From Desulfosudis oleivorans (GTDB lineage Bacteria; Desulfobacterota; Desulfobacteria; Desulfobacterales; SURF-7), in assembly GCA_020723305.1 (NCBI GenBank), contig DYJC01000033.1, positions 1-32,521 on the forward strand: a stretch of DNA of 32,521 nucleotides, read 5' to 3'. This document shows, piece by piece, positions 7,246 through 16,181 of this stretch (position 1 is its first letter; each line of letters starts with the position of its first letter). The notes beneath the pieces were generated by a model, which did no database searches, had not been told where the DNA came from, and worked only from the letters and a program-made list of their open reading frames with translations. Position numbers and translations under genes: made by a program.

Positions 7246-8367
7246 ATGAGCGTATCTTTTATGGAAGGGAATGAAGCCATTGCAAGGGGAGCGGTGATTG
7301 CCGGATGTAATTTTTTTGCCGGGTATCCCATCACTCCTGCAACAACCATTTTCAACACCATGCTGAAACTTCTACCACCTTCAGGAGGGATCTGCATGCA
7401 GGGGGAAGATGAAATCGCATCCATCGGCTTTTGTTTAGGAGCATCCATGGCCGGGATGAAAACCATGACGGCTACTTCCGGACCGGGAATCAGCCTTTAC
7501 AGCGAACAGATTTCATTTGCAATCGGGAGCGAAATTCCCATTGTAATTGTGGATGTTCAGCGGCTGGGGCCATCCACCGGGTCTGCCACCCTTGGAGCAG
7601 ATGGAGACATACAGTTTCTTCGATGGGGAAACAGCGGAGGACTTCCGGTTATCGTTCTCTCTCCAACCGATATAACCGATTGCTTCCTATTAACAATACA
7701 TGCATTTAATCTGGCAGAAAAATTCCGCTGCCCTGTGTTCATTGCCTCCAACAAGGAGATCGGAATGACCCGGGAGAGCATTGATATCCGGAATCTGCCC
7801 CTTCCTGAAATCAAATCCCGAAAAACAGCATCTCAACCAACCGGTTTTCAGCCCTTTGCCGTGCATTCAGATACCGGAGTTCCCGATTTTCTGCCCATTG
7901 GCGGCAGCATTCCGGTAAGGCAAACCTCTTCCACCCACGGACCAGACGGATATATCACCAATGACCCGAAAGCGATTGAAATAAATCGAACCCGTTTGGC
8001 CGGAAAACTGAAAGCCATCTCAACAGATCATTTCTTTTATGAAGCTTATCCTGAGAAAGATGCAACCACCCTCCTCATAACTTACGGTGTCACAGCCAGA
8101 GCTGCACGACAGGCGCATAGGGAGGAAAAACAATCCGGGAGACCGTTTTCCCTGCTGATTCTGAAAACCCTCTGGCCGGTCCCGCAGGATCTCATCCAAA
8201 AATATGCCAAAGGAATGAAAAGAGTCGTTGTCGTGGAAATGAACCTTGGCCAATATGTCAAAGAAGTTGAATGCATCCTTCCCGGTATCCCGGTCCTGTT
8301 CCTCGGACAGATGAACGGCTGCCTGATTACACCCTCACAGATCAAGGAATTTTTAAACCATGGTTAG
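7246..8367 (+). CDS. 2-oxoacid:ferredoxin oxidoreductase, alpha subunit (KorA-like)
   Basis: Alpha subunit of a thiamine-pyrophosphate enzyme that oxidatively decarboxylates a 2-oxoacid to its acyl-CoA with ferredoxin as acceptor (reversible in many anaerobes). Residues 1-180 form the N-terminal pyrimidine-binding domain, with EGNEAIARGAVIAGCNFFAGYPITP and the acidic EDEIASIG region. The TATSGPGISLYSEQ and QRLGPSTGSATLGADGD segments are family hallmarks. Residues 255-370 are the transketolase C-terminal-like domain. Length (373) fits KorA/VorB-type subunits. GAGG lies 9 nt before the ATG, and the gene overlaps its beta partner by 8 bp. No separate delta (ferredoxin) subunit is present. The substrate (2-oxoglutarate, branched-chain or aryl oxoacid) cannot be read from sequence. 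Confidence 0.9.
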   Translation: MSVSFMEGNEAIARGAVIAGCNFFAGYPITPATTIFNTMLKLLPPSGGICMQGEDEIASIGFCLGASMAGMKTMTATSGPGISLYSEQISFAIGSEIPIVIVDVQRLGPSTGSATLGADGDIQFLRWGNSGGLPVIVLSPTDITDCFLLTIHAFNLAEKFRCPVFIASNKEIGMTRESIDIRNLPLPEIKSRKTASQPTGFQPFAVHSDTGVPDFLPIGGSIPVRQTSSTHGPDGYITNDPKAIEINRTRLAGKLKAISTDHFFYEAYPEKDATTLLITYGVTARAARQAHREEKQSGRPFSLLILKTLWPVPQDLIQKYAKGMKRVVVVEMNLGQYVKEVECILPGIPVLFLGQMNGCLITPSQIKEFLNHG

Positions 8368-9640
8368 CCTTCTCAATCAAAACAGACCTCCTGCTTTTTG
8401 CCCAGGCTGTACCCATGAAAAAATTGTTCAGATGCTGGACCGATCCTTCCAGAATATGGGTCTTGCCGGAAACCGGATCGCCATCATCAGCGATATCGGG
8501 TGTTCGGGGCTTTTTGACACATTTTTTCATACCCATGCTTTTCACGGACTCCATGGAAGGGCACTAACCTATGCAACCGGGATTAAAATGGCCCGGCCTG
8601 AACTAACGGTAATTGCCACCATGGGTGATGGTGGGCTTGGAATCGGCGGCGCACATCTTCTTGCGGCCTGTCGAAGGAACCTGGATATTACCCTGCTGAT
8701 CCTGAACAACTTTAATTTCGGCATGACCGGAGGTCAGTTTTCCGCCACAACCCCCATGGATGCTGTTGTTGAATCCGGTTTTCTGAACCAACTCGAAAAC
8801 CCCATCGACATCAGTGAAGTTGCCCGGTCTGCCGGTGCGGAATATGTGGTAAAATGCTCCGGATACCAGCCGGATCTGGACAAAGAACTGGAAAAAGCCA
8901 TCCGGTTTCCAGGATTTTCGGTTGTGGATATTTGTGGAATATGTACCGGGCGATATGTCCAGAAAAACAGACTTACCCCGAAAAAAATAGAAACGCTTGT
9001 TTCAAACCATAATCATACAATATCCAGCACCCCCCGAAAAGAGTATTACAGCCATTATAAGGAATTATCCAAAAACCAGCCCCCGGCAGAAAACCCGATC
9101 CCGATATCTCCTGTTTTCAAACCGCTCCAGCCCACCAGACAGGAGATTGTTATTTTAGGAAGTGCGGGCCAGAGAATTTTAAGTGCCGGCGAAATTTTGT
9201 GTCTTGCAGGACTGACTGCCGGGCTCAACGTATCCCAGAAAAACGAATACAACATCACGGTGCTGACCGGTCCCTCTATCACAGAACTGATATTGTCTCC
9301 GGATCCGATCGATTACACCGGCATTGATACCCCTTCCATTATCCTTGCACTCTCTTCGGAAGGCGTTGAACGCCGGAAGTATCTGTTTACTAACACAACA
9401 CCGGATACGATTATTATCCATGAACAGAATGTGAAAATCCCTTCCTGCAATGCCTCGGTTCTTTCGGTTGATTTCAAGGGAAAAGGAATCAAACCGAAGG
9501 AGTGGGCGCTGGCATCTCTTGCCGTGCTGGCCGGAATGAACAAGGTGATCTCCCTCGATATGCTCCAGAAAGCCATTGAACTCCGGTTCAAAGAGCCGAT
9601 TTGCTCAAAATCGATTCACCTGATCCGGAATATGGTATAG
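8360..9640 (+). CDS. 2-oxoacid:ferredoxin oxidoreductase, fused beta-gamma subunit
   Basis: A 426-residue fusion. Residues 1-225 are the TPP-binding beta subunit: FCPGCTH gives C14 and C17, then DIGC48 and a further cysteine pair near 192 (CGICTGRY), the set that holds the [4Fe-4S] cluster in this family. The TPP/Mg site is MGDGGLGIGG...NNFNFGMTGGQ. After a proline-rich linker (about 235-265), residues 265-410 look like the gamma subunit, starting EIVILGSAGQRILSAGEILC. Together with the alpha gene this would make a two-polypeptide enzyme. Its start lies within the end of the alpha gene, suggesting coupled translation. In the TPP motif the usual acidic residue after GDG is glycine-leucine here. 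Domain calls are firm, but the fused arrangement should be confirmed by alignment. Confidence 0.88.
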   Translation: MVSLLNQNRPPAFCPGCTHEKIVQMLDRSFQNMGLAGNRIAIISDIGCSGLFDTFFHTHAFHGLHGRALTYATGIKMARPELTVIATMGDGGLGIGGAHLLAACRRNLDITLLILNNFNFGMTGGQFSATTPMDAVVESGFLNQLENPIDISEVARSAGAEYVVKCSGYQPDLDKELEKAIRFPGFSVVDICGICTGRYVQKNRLTPKKIETLVSNHNHTISSTPRKEYYSHYKELSKNQPPAENPIPISPVFKPLQPTRQEIVILGSAGQRILSAGEILCLAGLTAGLNVSQKNEYNITVLTGPSITELILSPDPIDYTGIDTPSIILALSSEGVERRKYLFTNTTPDTIIIHEQNVKIPSCNASVLSVDFKGKGIKPKEWALASLAVLAGMNKVISLDMLQKAIELRFKEPICSKSIHLIRNMV

Positions 9641-9649
9641 AGTCAATCC

Positions 9650-10567
9650 ATGATCGTTTTTCTGAAATTACTGACCACTGCTTTTATATGGGGAGGAACC
9701 TTTATTGCCGGCAGAATCATTGCCAATCACATGGGACCGTTTTCAGCCGCATTTCTTCGATTTGTTGTCGCATCCAGCATCCTGTTGCTCATCACCCGGA
9801 ATGTGGAAGGCAGGTTTCCGCCTGTCAAACGGAACCAGCTCGTTGCCATCATATTGCTGGGTCTGACCGGCATTTTTTTTTACAATGTATGTTTCTTTTA
9901 TGGACTGCAAAGAATCCCTGCCGGAAGGGCCGCTCTGATTATTGCAACAAATCCGGTTTTTATCTCCCTTTTTTCCGTGTTTTTTTTCAAAGATAAAATA
10001 ACCCCTGTCAAAACAATCGGAATTCTGTTTTCCACAACCGGAGCCATCATCGTAATATCAAAAGGGGAACTGTTAACCCTTTTTTCCCATCATCTGGGAT
10101 GGGGAGAGGTCTTTATTTTCGGATGTGTCCTGAGCTGGACAGCATTCTCATTGATCGGAAAAACATTGATAACAAAACTATCTCCCCTGATATCCATCAC
10201 CTATGCCTCGGTAGCCGGCATGCTAAGCCTTCTGATCCCCGCCATCACAGAGGGAATGATCACCCATATCCCTTCCTATACAGGGATGGATTGGTTTTGT
10301 GTTGTCTATCTAGGGTTATTTGGAACTGCTGTCGGATTTGTCTGGTACTATGAAGGAATCAAAAAAGTCGGGCCTATAACCGCCAGCCAGTTTATCAATT
10401 TTGTTCCTGTCAGCGCGGTACTGCTCGCTTTTTTTCTGCTGGATGAACCCATCACGATCTCCCTGCTGGTCGGAGCCGGCTTTATTGTTTCAGGTGTTTT
10501 TCTGATGAACGCTGCCGGAACTCCTTTCCGCAGGTATTTCTCCGCCTCTATCCATAAAAACCAATAA
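9650..10567 (+). CDS. EamA/DMT-family transporter
   Basis: A 305-residue polytopic inner-membrane protein of the drug/metabolite transporter superfamily, usually exporters of amino acids or related metabolites. Two EamA repeats are visible, about 5-135 and 150-285, together giving roughly ten hydrophobic segments. Typical signatures are TTAFIWGGTFIAGRI and LRFVVASSILLL in the first repeat, and GAGFIVSGVFLMN at the end of the second. It starts 9 nt after the oxidoreductase stop codon and so should share its transcript. Export of a product or by-product of that enzyme's pathway is a reasonable guess only. The next gene faces it tail to tail. Confidence 0.88.
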   Translation: MIVFLKLLTTAFIWGGTFIAGRIIANHMGPFSAAFLRFVVASSILLLITRNVEGRFPPVKRNQLVAIILLGLTGIFFYNVCFFYGLQRIPAGRAALIIATNPVFISLFSVFFFKDKITPVKTIGILFSTTGAIIVISKGELLTLFSHHLGWGEVFIFGCVLSWTAFSLIGKTLITKLSPLISITYASVAGMLSLLIPAITEGMITHIPSYTGMDWFCVVYLGLFGTAVGFVWYYEGIKKVGPITASQFINFVPVSAVLLAFFLLDEPITISLLVGAGFIVSGVFLMNAAGTPFRRYFSASIHKNQ

Positions 10568-10647
10568 AATGCAGAGAGGTTTCGGAGCTTTTGTTGCAAT
10601 CGCCATAAATCATGGATGAGACTATCTGTTTCATTCTATCTGAACTT

Positions 10648-11424
10648 TCAATGAAGAATCTGGCTGATAAACAGCCTGGAGCGTTCATGCTGGGGATTTC
10701 CAAAAAATTCTTCCGGTGTGTTTGCCTCCAGAATCTGTCCAAAATCCATAAACAACACGCGATGGGCAACACTCTTGGCAAAACCCATTTCATGGCTGAC
10801 CACAATCATGGTCATTCCTTCACGGGCAAGACTGATCATTACATCCAGCACTTCTTTCACCATTTCCGGATCCAGGGCAGAGGTTGGCTCATCAAAAAGC
10901 ATGATATTCGGTTTCATGCACAAACTGCGGGCAATGGCCACCCGCTGCTGCTGACCACCGGAAAGCTGACTCGGATACTTCTCGGCCTGTTCGGAGATAT
11001 GAACCTTATCCAGGTAATACATTGCTGTTTCCAGGGCTTCCTTTTTCGGGACTTTTCTCACCCACATTGGCCCGAGTGTCAAATTTTCGAGGATGGTCAA
11101 ATGGGGAAACAGGTTGAAATGCTGAAACACCATTCCCACATCAGCTCGAATTTTTTCGATATTTTTCAAATCATTGTTGAGCTCAACACCATGAACAATG
11201 ATCCTGCCCCGTTGATGCTCCTCAAGACGGTTAATACAGCGAATCAGGGTTGATTTCCCCGAACCGGAAGGGCCGCACACAACTATCCGTTCTCCTTTTT
11301 GAACCGTAAGGCTGATATCTTTTAAAACATGCATCTCTCCATACCACTTATGCAGGTTTTGAATTTCAATGATCACCTCGCTGGATTGCAATCCATCCGC
11401 TTTGTCTGATTTTTCCTGACGCAT
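10648..11424 (-). CDS. aapP: Polar amino-acid ABC transporter, ATP-binding protein
   Basis: The cytoplasmic ATPase that powers the importer encoded upstream. All nucleotide-binding motifs are present: Walker [11 protein letters not shown]-loop [10 protein letters not shown], signature LSGGQQQR, Walker [13 protein letters not shown] and the switch histidine in VVSHEMGFA. The segment after the Walker [14 protein letters not shown], is typical of the polar-amino-acid (GlnQ/AapP) branch. The frame extends upstream to 11445; I chose the ATG at 11424 (MRQEKS) because GAGAG precedes it, though either is possible. A 103-bp gap separates it from aapM and contains a quasi-palindrome (11460-11478). It ends tail to tail with the EamA gene, 80 bp apart, with no clear terminator between. 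Confidence 0.93.
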   Translation of the reverse strand: MRQEKSDKADGLQSSEVIIEIQNLHKWYGEMHVLKDISLTVQKGERIVVCGPSGSGKSTLIRCINRLEEHQRGRIIVHGVELNNDLKNIEKIRADVGMVFQHFNLFPHLTILENLTLGPMWVRKVPKKEALETAMYYLDKVHISEQAEKYPSQLSGGQQQRVAIARSLCMKPNIMLFDEPTSALDPEMVKEVLDVMISLAREGMTMIVVSHEMGFAKSVAHRVLFMDFGQILEANTPEEFFGNPQHERSRLFISQILH

Positions 11425-11527
11425 GGTATATCTCTCGATTCTCATTTTTCCCGGGCTATCCGGATATGCATCTTCCGGTTAACCTGACATTTATATTTAA
11501 AAAACCTTTCTGATCCAGCGGCAATGA

Positions 11528-12634
11528 CTACCGGTTGGACCGATTCAACTCACGCTCCAAACGCCGGCTGTAATTGGACATAAAAAAACAACAGATAAAA
11601 TAGATGATTGCAATAAAAAGATATGCCTCGGCAGAGAACCCCATCCACTCCGGGTTTGTCAGGGTTGATTGGGTTGTTTTCAGCAGATCATAAAGAGCAA
11701 TGATCACAACAAGGGAGGTGTCTTTAAAAGCCGAGATCAATATGCTCACGGATGGCGGAATCACAATCTTCAGTGCCTGTGGGAGAATCACAAGACGCAT
11801 GGTCTGGTAATAATTCAATCCAATCGATTCTGCTGCCTCATATTGTCCCCGATCCATTGCCTGTAATCCCCCACGAACCACCTCTGCAATATAGGCTGCC
11901 GTAAACAGAATGATTGCGATCTGCGCGCGAATGATCTTGTTGAAAGTGACCCCCTCTGGAAAAAACAGAGGAAAAACAACGGATGACATGAACAAAAGAC
12001 TGATTAGGGGAACACCACGGATCAATTCAATATAGACAATACACAGAGACCGGATAATGGGCAGTCGGGATTGCCTCCCCAATGCCAGCATAACACCTAA
12101 GGGATAGGCTGCCGTCAGCCCGAAAACTGAAAGGATAAGGGTCAGGGGAAGCCCTCCCCACTGGATACTCTCAACCGGCACCAATCCCAGAATGCCCCCT
12201 TTCATCAAAAAACCCATCAGGAGCAGTCCAAGCATCCAGCTATACGCCAGATATATATTCCAGTGATTCCGATTCCGGCTGAAAAACAACAGACCAATCA
12301 GCATCCCCATTGCCAAAAGCGGTCTCCATTGCTGATCATGGGGATAAAAGCCGAAAAGAATAAACCGGAAATTTTTTAAAACAACTGACCAGCATGCGCC
12401 CCCGGCTTCATGACATTCTGCACCAGTGGAAAACCACAAACTGTCTATAAAGGCCCATTGAACGAAAGGAGGGATGGTTTTCCAAAGAATATAAACGGTA
12501 ATAACGGTCAATATTGAATTAAACCAGCTGCTGAAAAGATTTGTCCTGATCCAGCCAATCAGGCCGATATTCACTGCCGGCGGTTTGACATTTTCAGTAG
12601 ATACTGATTTAAATTTTTGATTTTCAGTTCTCAT
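11528..12634 (-). CDS. aapM: Polar amino-acid ABC transporter permease (AapM-like)
   Basis: The second of two inner-membrane permeases. The 368-residue chain has about eight hydrophobic segments. The EAA loop that docks the ATPase is EAAESIGLNYYQTMRLVILP, in the HisM/AapM pattern, and GVMLALGRQSRLPIIR precedes the conserved helix YIELIRGVPL. The extra N-terminal membrane region (about 25-175) distinguishes the AapQ/AapM type from short HisQ/HisM permeases. Its ATG directly follows the aapQ stop codon (no gap), so coupled translation is likely. AapJQMP systems take up a broad range of L-amino acids; the specificity here is not determinable. Confidence 0.92.
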   Translation of the reverse strand: MRTENQKFKSVSTENVKPPAVNIGLIGWIRTNLFSSWFNSILTVITVYILWKTIPPFVQWAFIDSLWFSTGAECHEAGGACWSVVLKNFRFILFGFYPHDQQWRPLLAMGMLIGLLFFSRNRNHWNIYLAYSWMLGLLLMGFLMKGGILGLVPVESIQWGGLPLTLILSVFGLTAAYPLGVMLALGRQSRLPIIRSLCIVYIELIRGVPLISLLFMSSVVFPLFFPEGVTFNKIIRAQIAIILFTAAYIAEVVRGGLQAMDRGQYEAAESIGLNYYQTMRLVILPQALKIVIPPSVSILISAFKDTSLVVIIALYDLLKTTQSTLTNPEWMGFSAEAYLFIAIIYFICCFFMSNYSRRLERELNRSNR

Positions 12635-13819
12635 TTATCTCTCGACCAGTGCGATTCTTTTATTGTACCAGTTCATAAAAGCTGAAGTCAGCAGGCTGAA
12701 AAAAAGATAAACAATCATGATCATGGCCACTCCCTCGATGGCCTGTCCGGTCTGATTAATGGTCGTTCCGGCAACGGAAACAAAATCCGGATAGCCGATT
12801 GCAACAGCCAGCGAACTGTTTTTTGTGAGATTCAGCATCTGGCTGGTCAAAGGTGGTATGATCACGCGCAGCGCCTGTGGCAGAATGACAAGTTTCAGGA
12901 TATGGCTGGGTGTTAAACCCAACGCCATTGCCGCTTCGGTCTGTCCATGACTGACGGATTGAATCCCAGCCCTTACCACCTCTGCCACAAATGCCGATGT
13001 ATATAAAACAAGACCGAGCAAAAGTGCTGTGAATTCAGGGCTGATATTGGCTCCCCCCTGAAAATTAAACCCGATTAATTCCGGAACATCCATCTGGGTC
13101 GGAGCTCCGCTCAACCACCAGGTCAGCAAAGGGAATCCGATAAGAAGCGCCAAAGAAACCCGAAATAAAGGAAAAGGCACCCCTGTTTTTTCATGCCGCT
13201 GTCTTGACCAGCGTCTTAAAAATGCTACGGCCAGACAAGCAATACCAAACGCAATGGCCATATAAATGTGTGCGGAATGAAATACAGGGATCACAAAAGA
13301 TAACCCCCGATTGCACAGGAAAATTCCACCAACCGGATTCAGGGCCTGTTTGGGAGAGGGAAGGATTTCATAAAAAAAGGCATACCAGAAAAACAATTGC
13401 AGCAATACCGGGATATCCTGAAGTACTTCGATATACACAGCAGCCAGATGGGATACAAGCCAATTTTTCGAAAGACGGGACACCCCGATAACCGTGCCCA
13501 GTATGACGGTCAGAATGATACCGATAAATGAAACCAGCAAGGTGTTCAGTATGCCGACCCATAAGGCTCTGGCATATCGATCCGCCGCTGAATACGAAAT
13601 CAGCGATTCTCCGATCTCAAAAGAAGCCTCTTTTTGCAAAAAGCCGAATCCGGTAGCAATCGACTGACGTTCAAGATTGTGTGTGATGTTGGAAAAAAGA
13701 TAGTATCCTAAAAGACCAATCAGCAGCAAGGCTTCCAATTGATATAGTATAGATCGTTTGGCTGGATCATTCCAGAATGACACCTTGCCTGAAATTTTGC
13801 TATTTTGTTTTCCTGTCAT
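12635..13819 (-). CDS. aapQ: Polar amino-acid ABC transporter permease (AapQ-like)
   Basis: First permease of the importer: 394 residues, long like AapQ, with hydrophobic segments from about residue 28 onward. The N-terminal periplasmic-side part contains FGFLQKEASFEIGESLISY, a strong marker of this branch. The permease core has IEVLQDIPVLLQLFFWY, and the EAA loop is EAAMALGLTPSHILKLVILP. A 130-bp gap with a terminator-like hairpin (13851-13885) separates it from aapJ, so transcription from the aapJ promoter would have to read through. The start at 13819 has only a weak RBS (ATTGTGAGGA lies just upstream). Confidence 0.92.
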   Translation of the reverse strand: MTGKQNSKISGKVSFWNDPAKRSILYQLEALLLIGLLGYYLFSNITHNLERQSIATGFGFLQKEASFEIGESLISYSAADRYARALWVGILNTLLVSFIGIILTVILGTVIGVSRLSKNWLVSHLAAVYIEVLQDIPVLLQLFFWYAFFYEILPSPKQALNPVGGIFLCNRGLSFVIPVFHSAHIYMAIAFGIACLAVAFLRRWSRQRHEKTGVPFPLFRVSLALLIGFPLLTWWLSGAPTQMDVPELIGFNFQGGANISPEFTALLLGLVLYTSAFVAEVVRAGIQSVSHGQTEAAMALGLTPSHILKLVILPQALRVIIPPLTSQMLNLTKNSSLAVAIGYPDFVSVAGTTINQTGQAIEGVAMIMIVYLFFSLLTSAFMNWYNKRIALVER

Positions 13820-13850
13820 TCCTCACAATATTTTCATTGCATTATTGATG

Positions 13851-13885
13851 AAAAAGGCAAGACGCATCAGGTTGACGCGTCTGCC
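13851..13885 (-). terminator. Terminator or attenuator hairpin between aapJ and aapQ
   Basis: Read on the minus strand: GGCAGACGC, an 11-nt loop, GCGTCTTGCC (one bulged base), then TTTTT. This is a good rho-independent terminator. Its position after the binding-protein gene but before the permeases fits the common need for more binding protein than membrane complex. Confidence 0.7.
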
Positions 13886-13949
13886 TGTTATATTATTGCA
13901 CATTCTGCTCCCGAATCCGGAACAAGTAATGATTCTTGAGGAATGATAT

Positions 13950-14966
13950 TCAATTAAATGGCGGCGAATACATCAATCCGCCATTGGTCCAGAGAGCATT
14001 CAACCCTCTTTGTATACCGAGCGAGGAATTTACACCGACATTTCGTTCAAAAACTTCTCCATAATTGCCGACCTGCTTGATGATATGATAGGCAAACTTT
14101 TCATCAAGACCCAGCGCTTCGCCATTCCCCGGAGTAACACCCAGGAACCGTTGAATTTTGGGATCATTGCTCTTCAGCATCTCATCCACATTCTTGGATG
14201 TAATTCCAAGCTCTTCTGCATTGATCATCGCCAGAATGGAATAATTCACAATATCCTTCCATTGGTTATCCCCATGGCGAACAGCCGGGGCAAGAGGTTC
14301 TTTTGAAATAATGTCGGGAAGAATGATATAATCTTTCGGGTTTGGTGAAACCGCCCGGTTGCCGGCCAATTGGGATGCATCAGATGTCAGGCAGTCACAG
14401 CGTCCGGAAAAAAATGCCTTCGCAAGTTCCGCTGTGTTTTCAATGACAACAGGTTTCATCTTAATATTATTGGCTCTGAAAAAATCCGCCACATTCAATT
14501 CCGTGGTGGTGCCTGGCAGAACGCAAACCGTAGCACCATCCAGTTCTTTGGCGCTTTTCACACCCAGTTTTTTCGAAACCAGAAAACCTTGACCATCATA
14601 ATAGTTCACCTGACAAAAATCGAGCCCCAGTGCGGTATCCCGGCTTAATGTCTGGGTGCAGTTCCGGGTCAGAACGTCAACCTCCCCGGATTGCAGTGCC
14701 GTAAATCTTGTTTTGGCTGTCAAAGGGGTGAATCGCACTTTATTGGCATCTCCAAAAACAGCAGCCGCAATGGCTCGGGCTGTATCCACATCAAGCCCTC
14801 TCCACACGCCCTTTTCATCCGGTTTTCCAAAACCAAACAGATCGCCATTTACCCCAGCCTGGACAAAACCTTTTGCCTTTACATCGTTAAGTGTTCCGGC
14901 AAAGACCAGTCCATACGCCAAAAAAACCCATACCATGCTCATAAAAAAGAATCTGACAAGTTTCAT
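13950..14966 (-). CDS. aapJ: Amino-acid ABC transporter substrate-binding protein
   Basis: Periplasmic binding protein of the Aap-type importer (338 residues; family about 340). A signal peptide is clear: MKLVRFF, a hydrophobic stretch and cleavage near FAGTLNDVK (about residues 23-25). The mature part starts VKAKGFVQAGVNGDLFGFG and carries the SBP_bac_3 signature GLDVDTARAIAAAVFGD. It continues with LTAKTRFTALQSGEVDVLTRNCTQTLSRD, seen in two pieces, as in AapJ and related glutamate/glutamine binders. RBS AAAGGAGAAAAGG is strong. It heads the aap operon; a 21-bp palindrome (15079-15099) lies about 110 bp upstream. Confidence 0.93.
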   Translation of the reverse strand: MKLVRFFFMSMVWVFLAYGLVFAGTLNDVKAKGFVQAGVNGDLFGFGKPDEKGVWRGLDVDTARAIAAAVFGDANKVRFTPLTAKTRFTALQSGEVDVLTRNCTQTLSRDTALGLDFCQVNYYDGQGFLVSKKLGVKSAKELDGATVCVLPGTTTELNVADFFRANNIKMKPVVIENTAELAKAFFSGRCDCLTSDASQLAGNRAVSPNPKDYIILPDIISKEPLAPAVRHGDNQWKDIVNYSILAMINAEELGITSKNVDEMLKSNDPKIQRFLGVTPGNGEALGLDEKFAYHIIKQVGNYGEVFERNVGVNSSLGIQRGLNALWTNGGLMYSPPFN

Positions 14967-15078
14967 ATTCCTTTTCTCCTTTGCAGTTTATAAGTTCACT
15001 TTCTGGGAAGCACAATACAATATGCAATTTCTATGGGTTGTCGAATTTCTATACAAGCAATTACGATTCTGGTGCAAT

Positions 15079-15099
15079 TGATTTGATACCATCAAATCA
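15079..15099. promoter_or_regulatory. Perfect 9-3-9 palindrome upstream of aapJ
   Basis: TGATTTGAT-ACC-ATCAAATCA is a perfect inverted repeat. It lies about 113-133 bp before the aapJ start, next to a weak promoter candidate (TTGCAC, 18 bp, TATAGA on the minus strand, about 15048-15077). An operator for a regulator of amino-acid uptake is inferred. The regulator is not in the window. Confidence 0.5.
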
Positions 15100-15271
15100 T
15101 TGGGTAACCGTAACCACAAAATGTGGCTTACATGGAGCAAACTGGAACAGTGATTGATTTTGATTTTTTTTTGCATAAAGAATGAACTTTTGCAAGGGGA
15201 AAAAATCAAGACAGGATTGTGTAATTATGAAAAAATTCTCCTGCCTGTGCTGCCGATCATTTGTATTTTCA

Positions 15272-15300
15272 TTGACAAAAACGCAATTATTATATATGAA
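15272..15300 (+). promoter_or_regulatory. Promoter candidate for the lipoprotein/HEAT pair
   Basis: TTGACA (15272-15277), 17 bp, TATGAA (15295-15300): perfect -35, fair -10. It points at the lipoprotein gene starting near 15421, with a leader of about 115 nt. Confidence 0.4.
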
Positions 15301-15420
15301 CATTGTTTAGAAACAGATGATTATTTGCTTTTGGTAACAATTTGTTATTTAATTATAATACAACAAAAAAAATCGGTGTTACATAAACGTCATTCGCGGA
15401 AAACCTTAATAAAAAAATAT

Positions 15421-16125
15421 ATGGAACAGATGAAATTATATCATTTCCAAAAAAAACGTAACAAGCCCGCGAACCTGCTTCTGTGCATTTTTTTTATCTT
15501 CCTTGCCATTGCCGGCTGTGGATCAGACAGCTCAACTACAGACGCGGATACCAGCCGAAACTTTCGGGAAAGAGTGACACCGAAGATCACTTCCGCAAGA
15601 TTGATTGATGCCAAGGGCAATGATGTTGAAACCCAAATGATCAACGGAAACCTCGCCATTACTCCGAGAGAAGGACAGCAAATCGGGTTTGAAATTACCT
15701 TTATTGCTTCAAAGGATGTTGCTGTCTCGGTTATTGTCAATCAATATACTCCGATGGATATAAAAACGGTTCCGGAACCAATATATTGTGAAGGCTCGGG
15801 ATGCCCGGACCCGGAAAAAGGAGAGATTCCTTACTATGGTGAGGAAATTTTTTATGAATTCGGGAGCAACCATTTTTTCCCCATTACCCCATATGACGGG
15901 CCGCGACGGTACTCCATCCCGACGGACATCGAACCGGACATTGTGGTCTCGGAGGATCAGTTCACTGAGACTGAAACCGAAACACATATTGAATATTTTC
16001 TACAAATAAAAGATTATTACATCATTGACGGTCCTGGCTATGAAAGAATGTTTCGGTTCCAGGTTGAAGATAGTGAAGGGTATATCAGTCAAGACCACAT
16101 TATTTATACAAATATCCCTCTGTAG
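15421..16125 (+). CDS. Lipoprotein of unknown function
   Basis: I do not recognise the family. The start at 15421 (a nearby alternative is 15430) puts a basic N-terminus (KKRNK) before a hydrophobic stretch and the lipobox LAIAGC, so C33 would be lipidated. The longer open frame from 15154 would bury this signal. The mature part (about 200 residues) begins with a Ser/Asp/Thr linker. It then shows alternating strand-like segments (QIGFEITFIASKDVAVSVIV), a CEGSGC pair, an aromatic-rich middle and an acidic TETETETH run. A beta-sandwich exposed at the outer membrane or in the periplasm is plausible. It lies 56 bp before the HEAT-repeat lipoprotein gene, probably in the same transcript. Confidence 0.75.
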   Translation: MEQMKLYHFQKKRNKPANLLLCIFFIFLAIAGCGSDSSTTDADTSRNFRERVTPKITSARLIDAKGNDVETQMINGNLAITPREGQQIGFEITFIASKDVAVSVIVNQYTPMDIKTVPEPIYCEGSGCPDPEKGEIPYYGEEIFYEFGSNHFFPITPYDGPRRYSIPTDIEPDIVVSEDQFTETETETHIEYFLQIKDYYIIDGPGYERMFRFQVEDSEGYISQDHIIYTNIPL

Positions 16126-16181
16126 CGAGGTTCTTTTTTCATTCGTTTTTCAGCCGATTAGGTTTTCATGGAGGTTATTGA

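Larger units (their letters stand above)
14967..15420. other. AT-rich divergent intergenic region
   Basis: This 454-bp gap lies between aapJ (minus) and a lipoprotein gene (plus). It contains the 15079-15099 palindrome and a plus-strand promoter candidate at 15272-15300. The plus-strand frame stays open from 15154, but that upstream part is AT-rich, lacks an RBS and precedes an obvious lipoprotein signal, so I treat it as leader. Confidence 0.6.

Noticed and set aside
15154..15420. N-terminal extension of the lipoprotein at 15421
   Set aside because: It would place about 90 residues ahead of a clear lipoprotein signal; base composition and lack of RBS mark it as leader.
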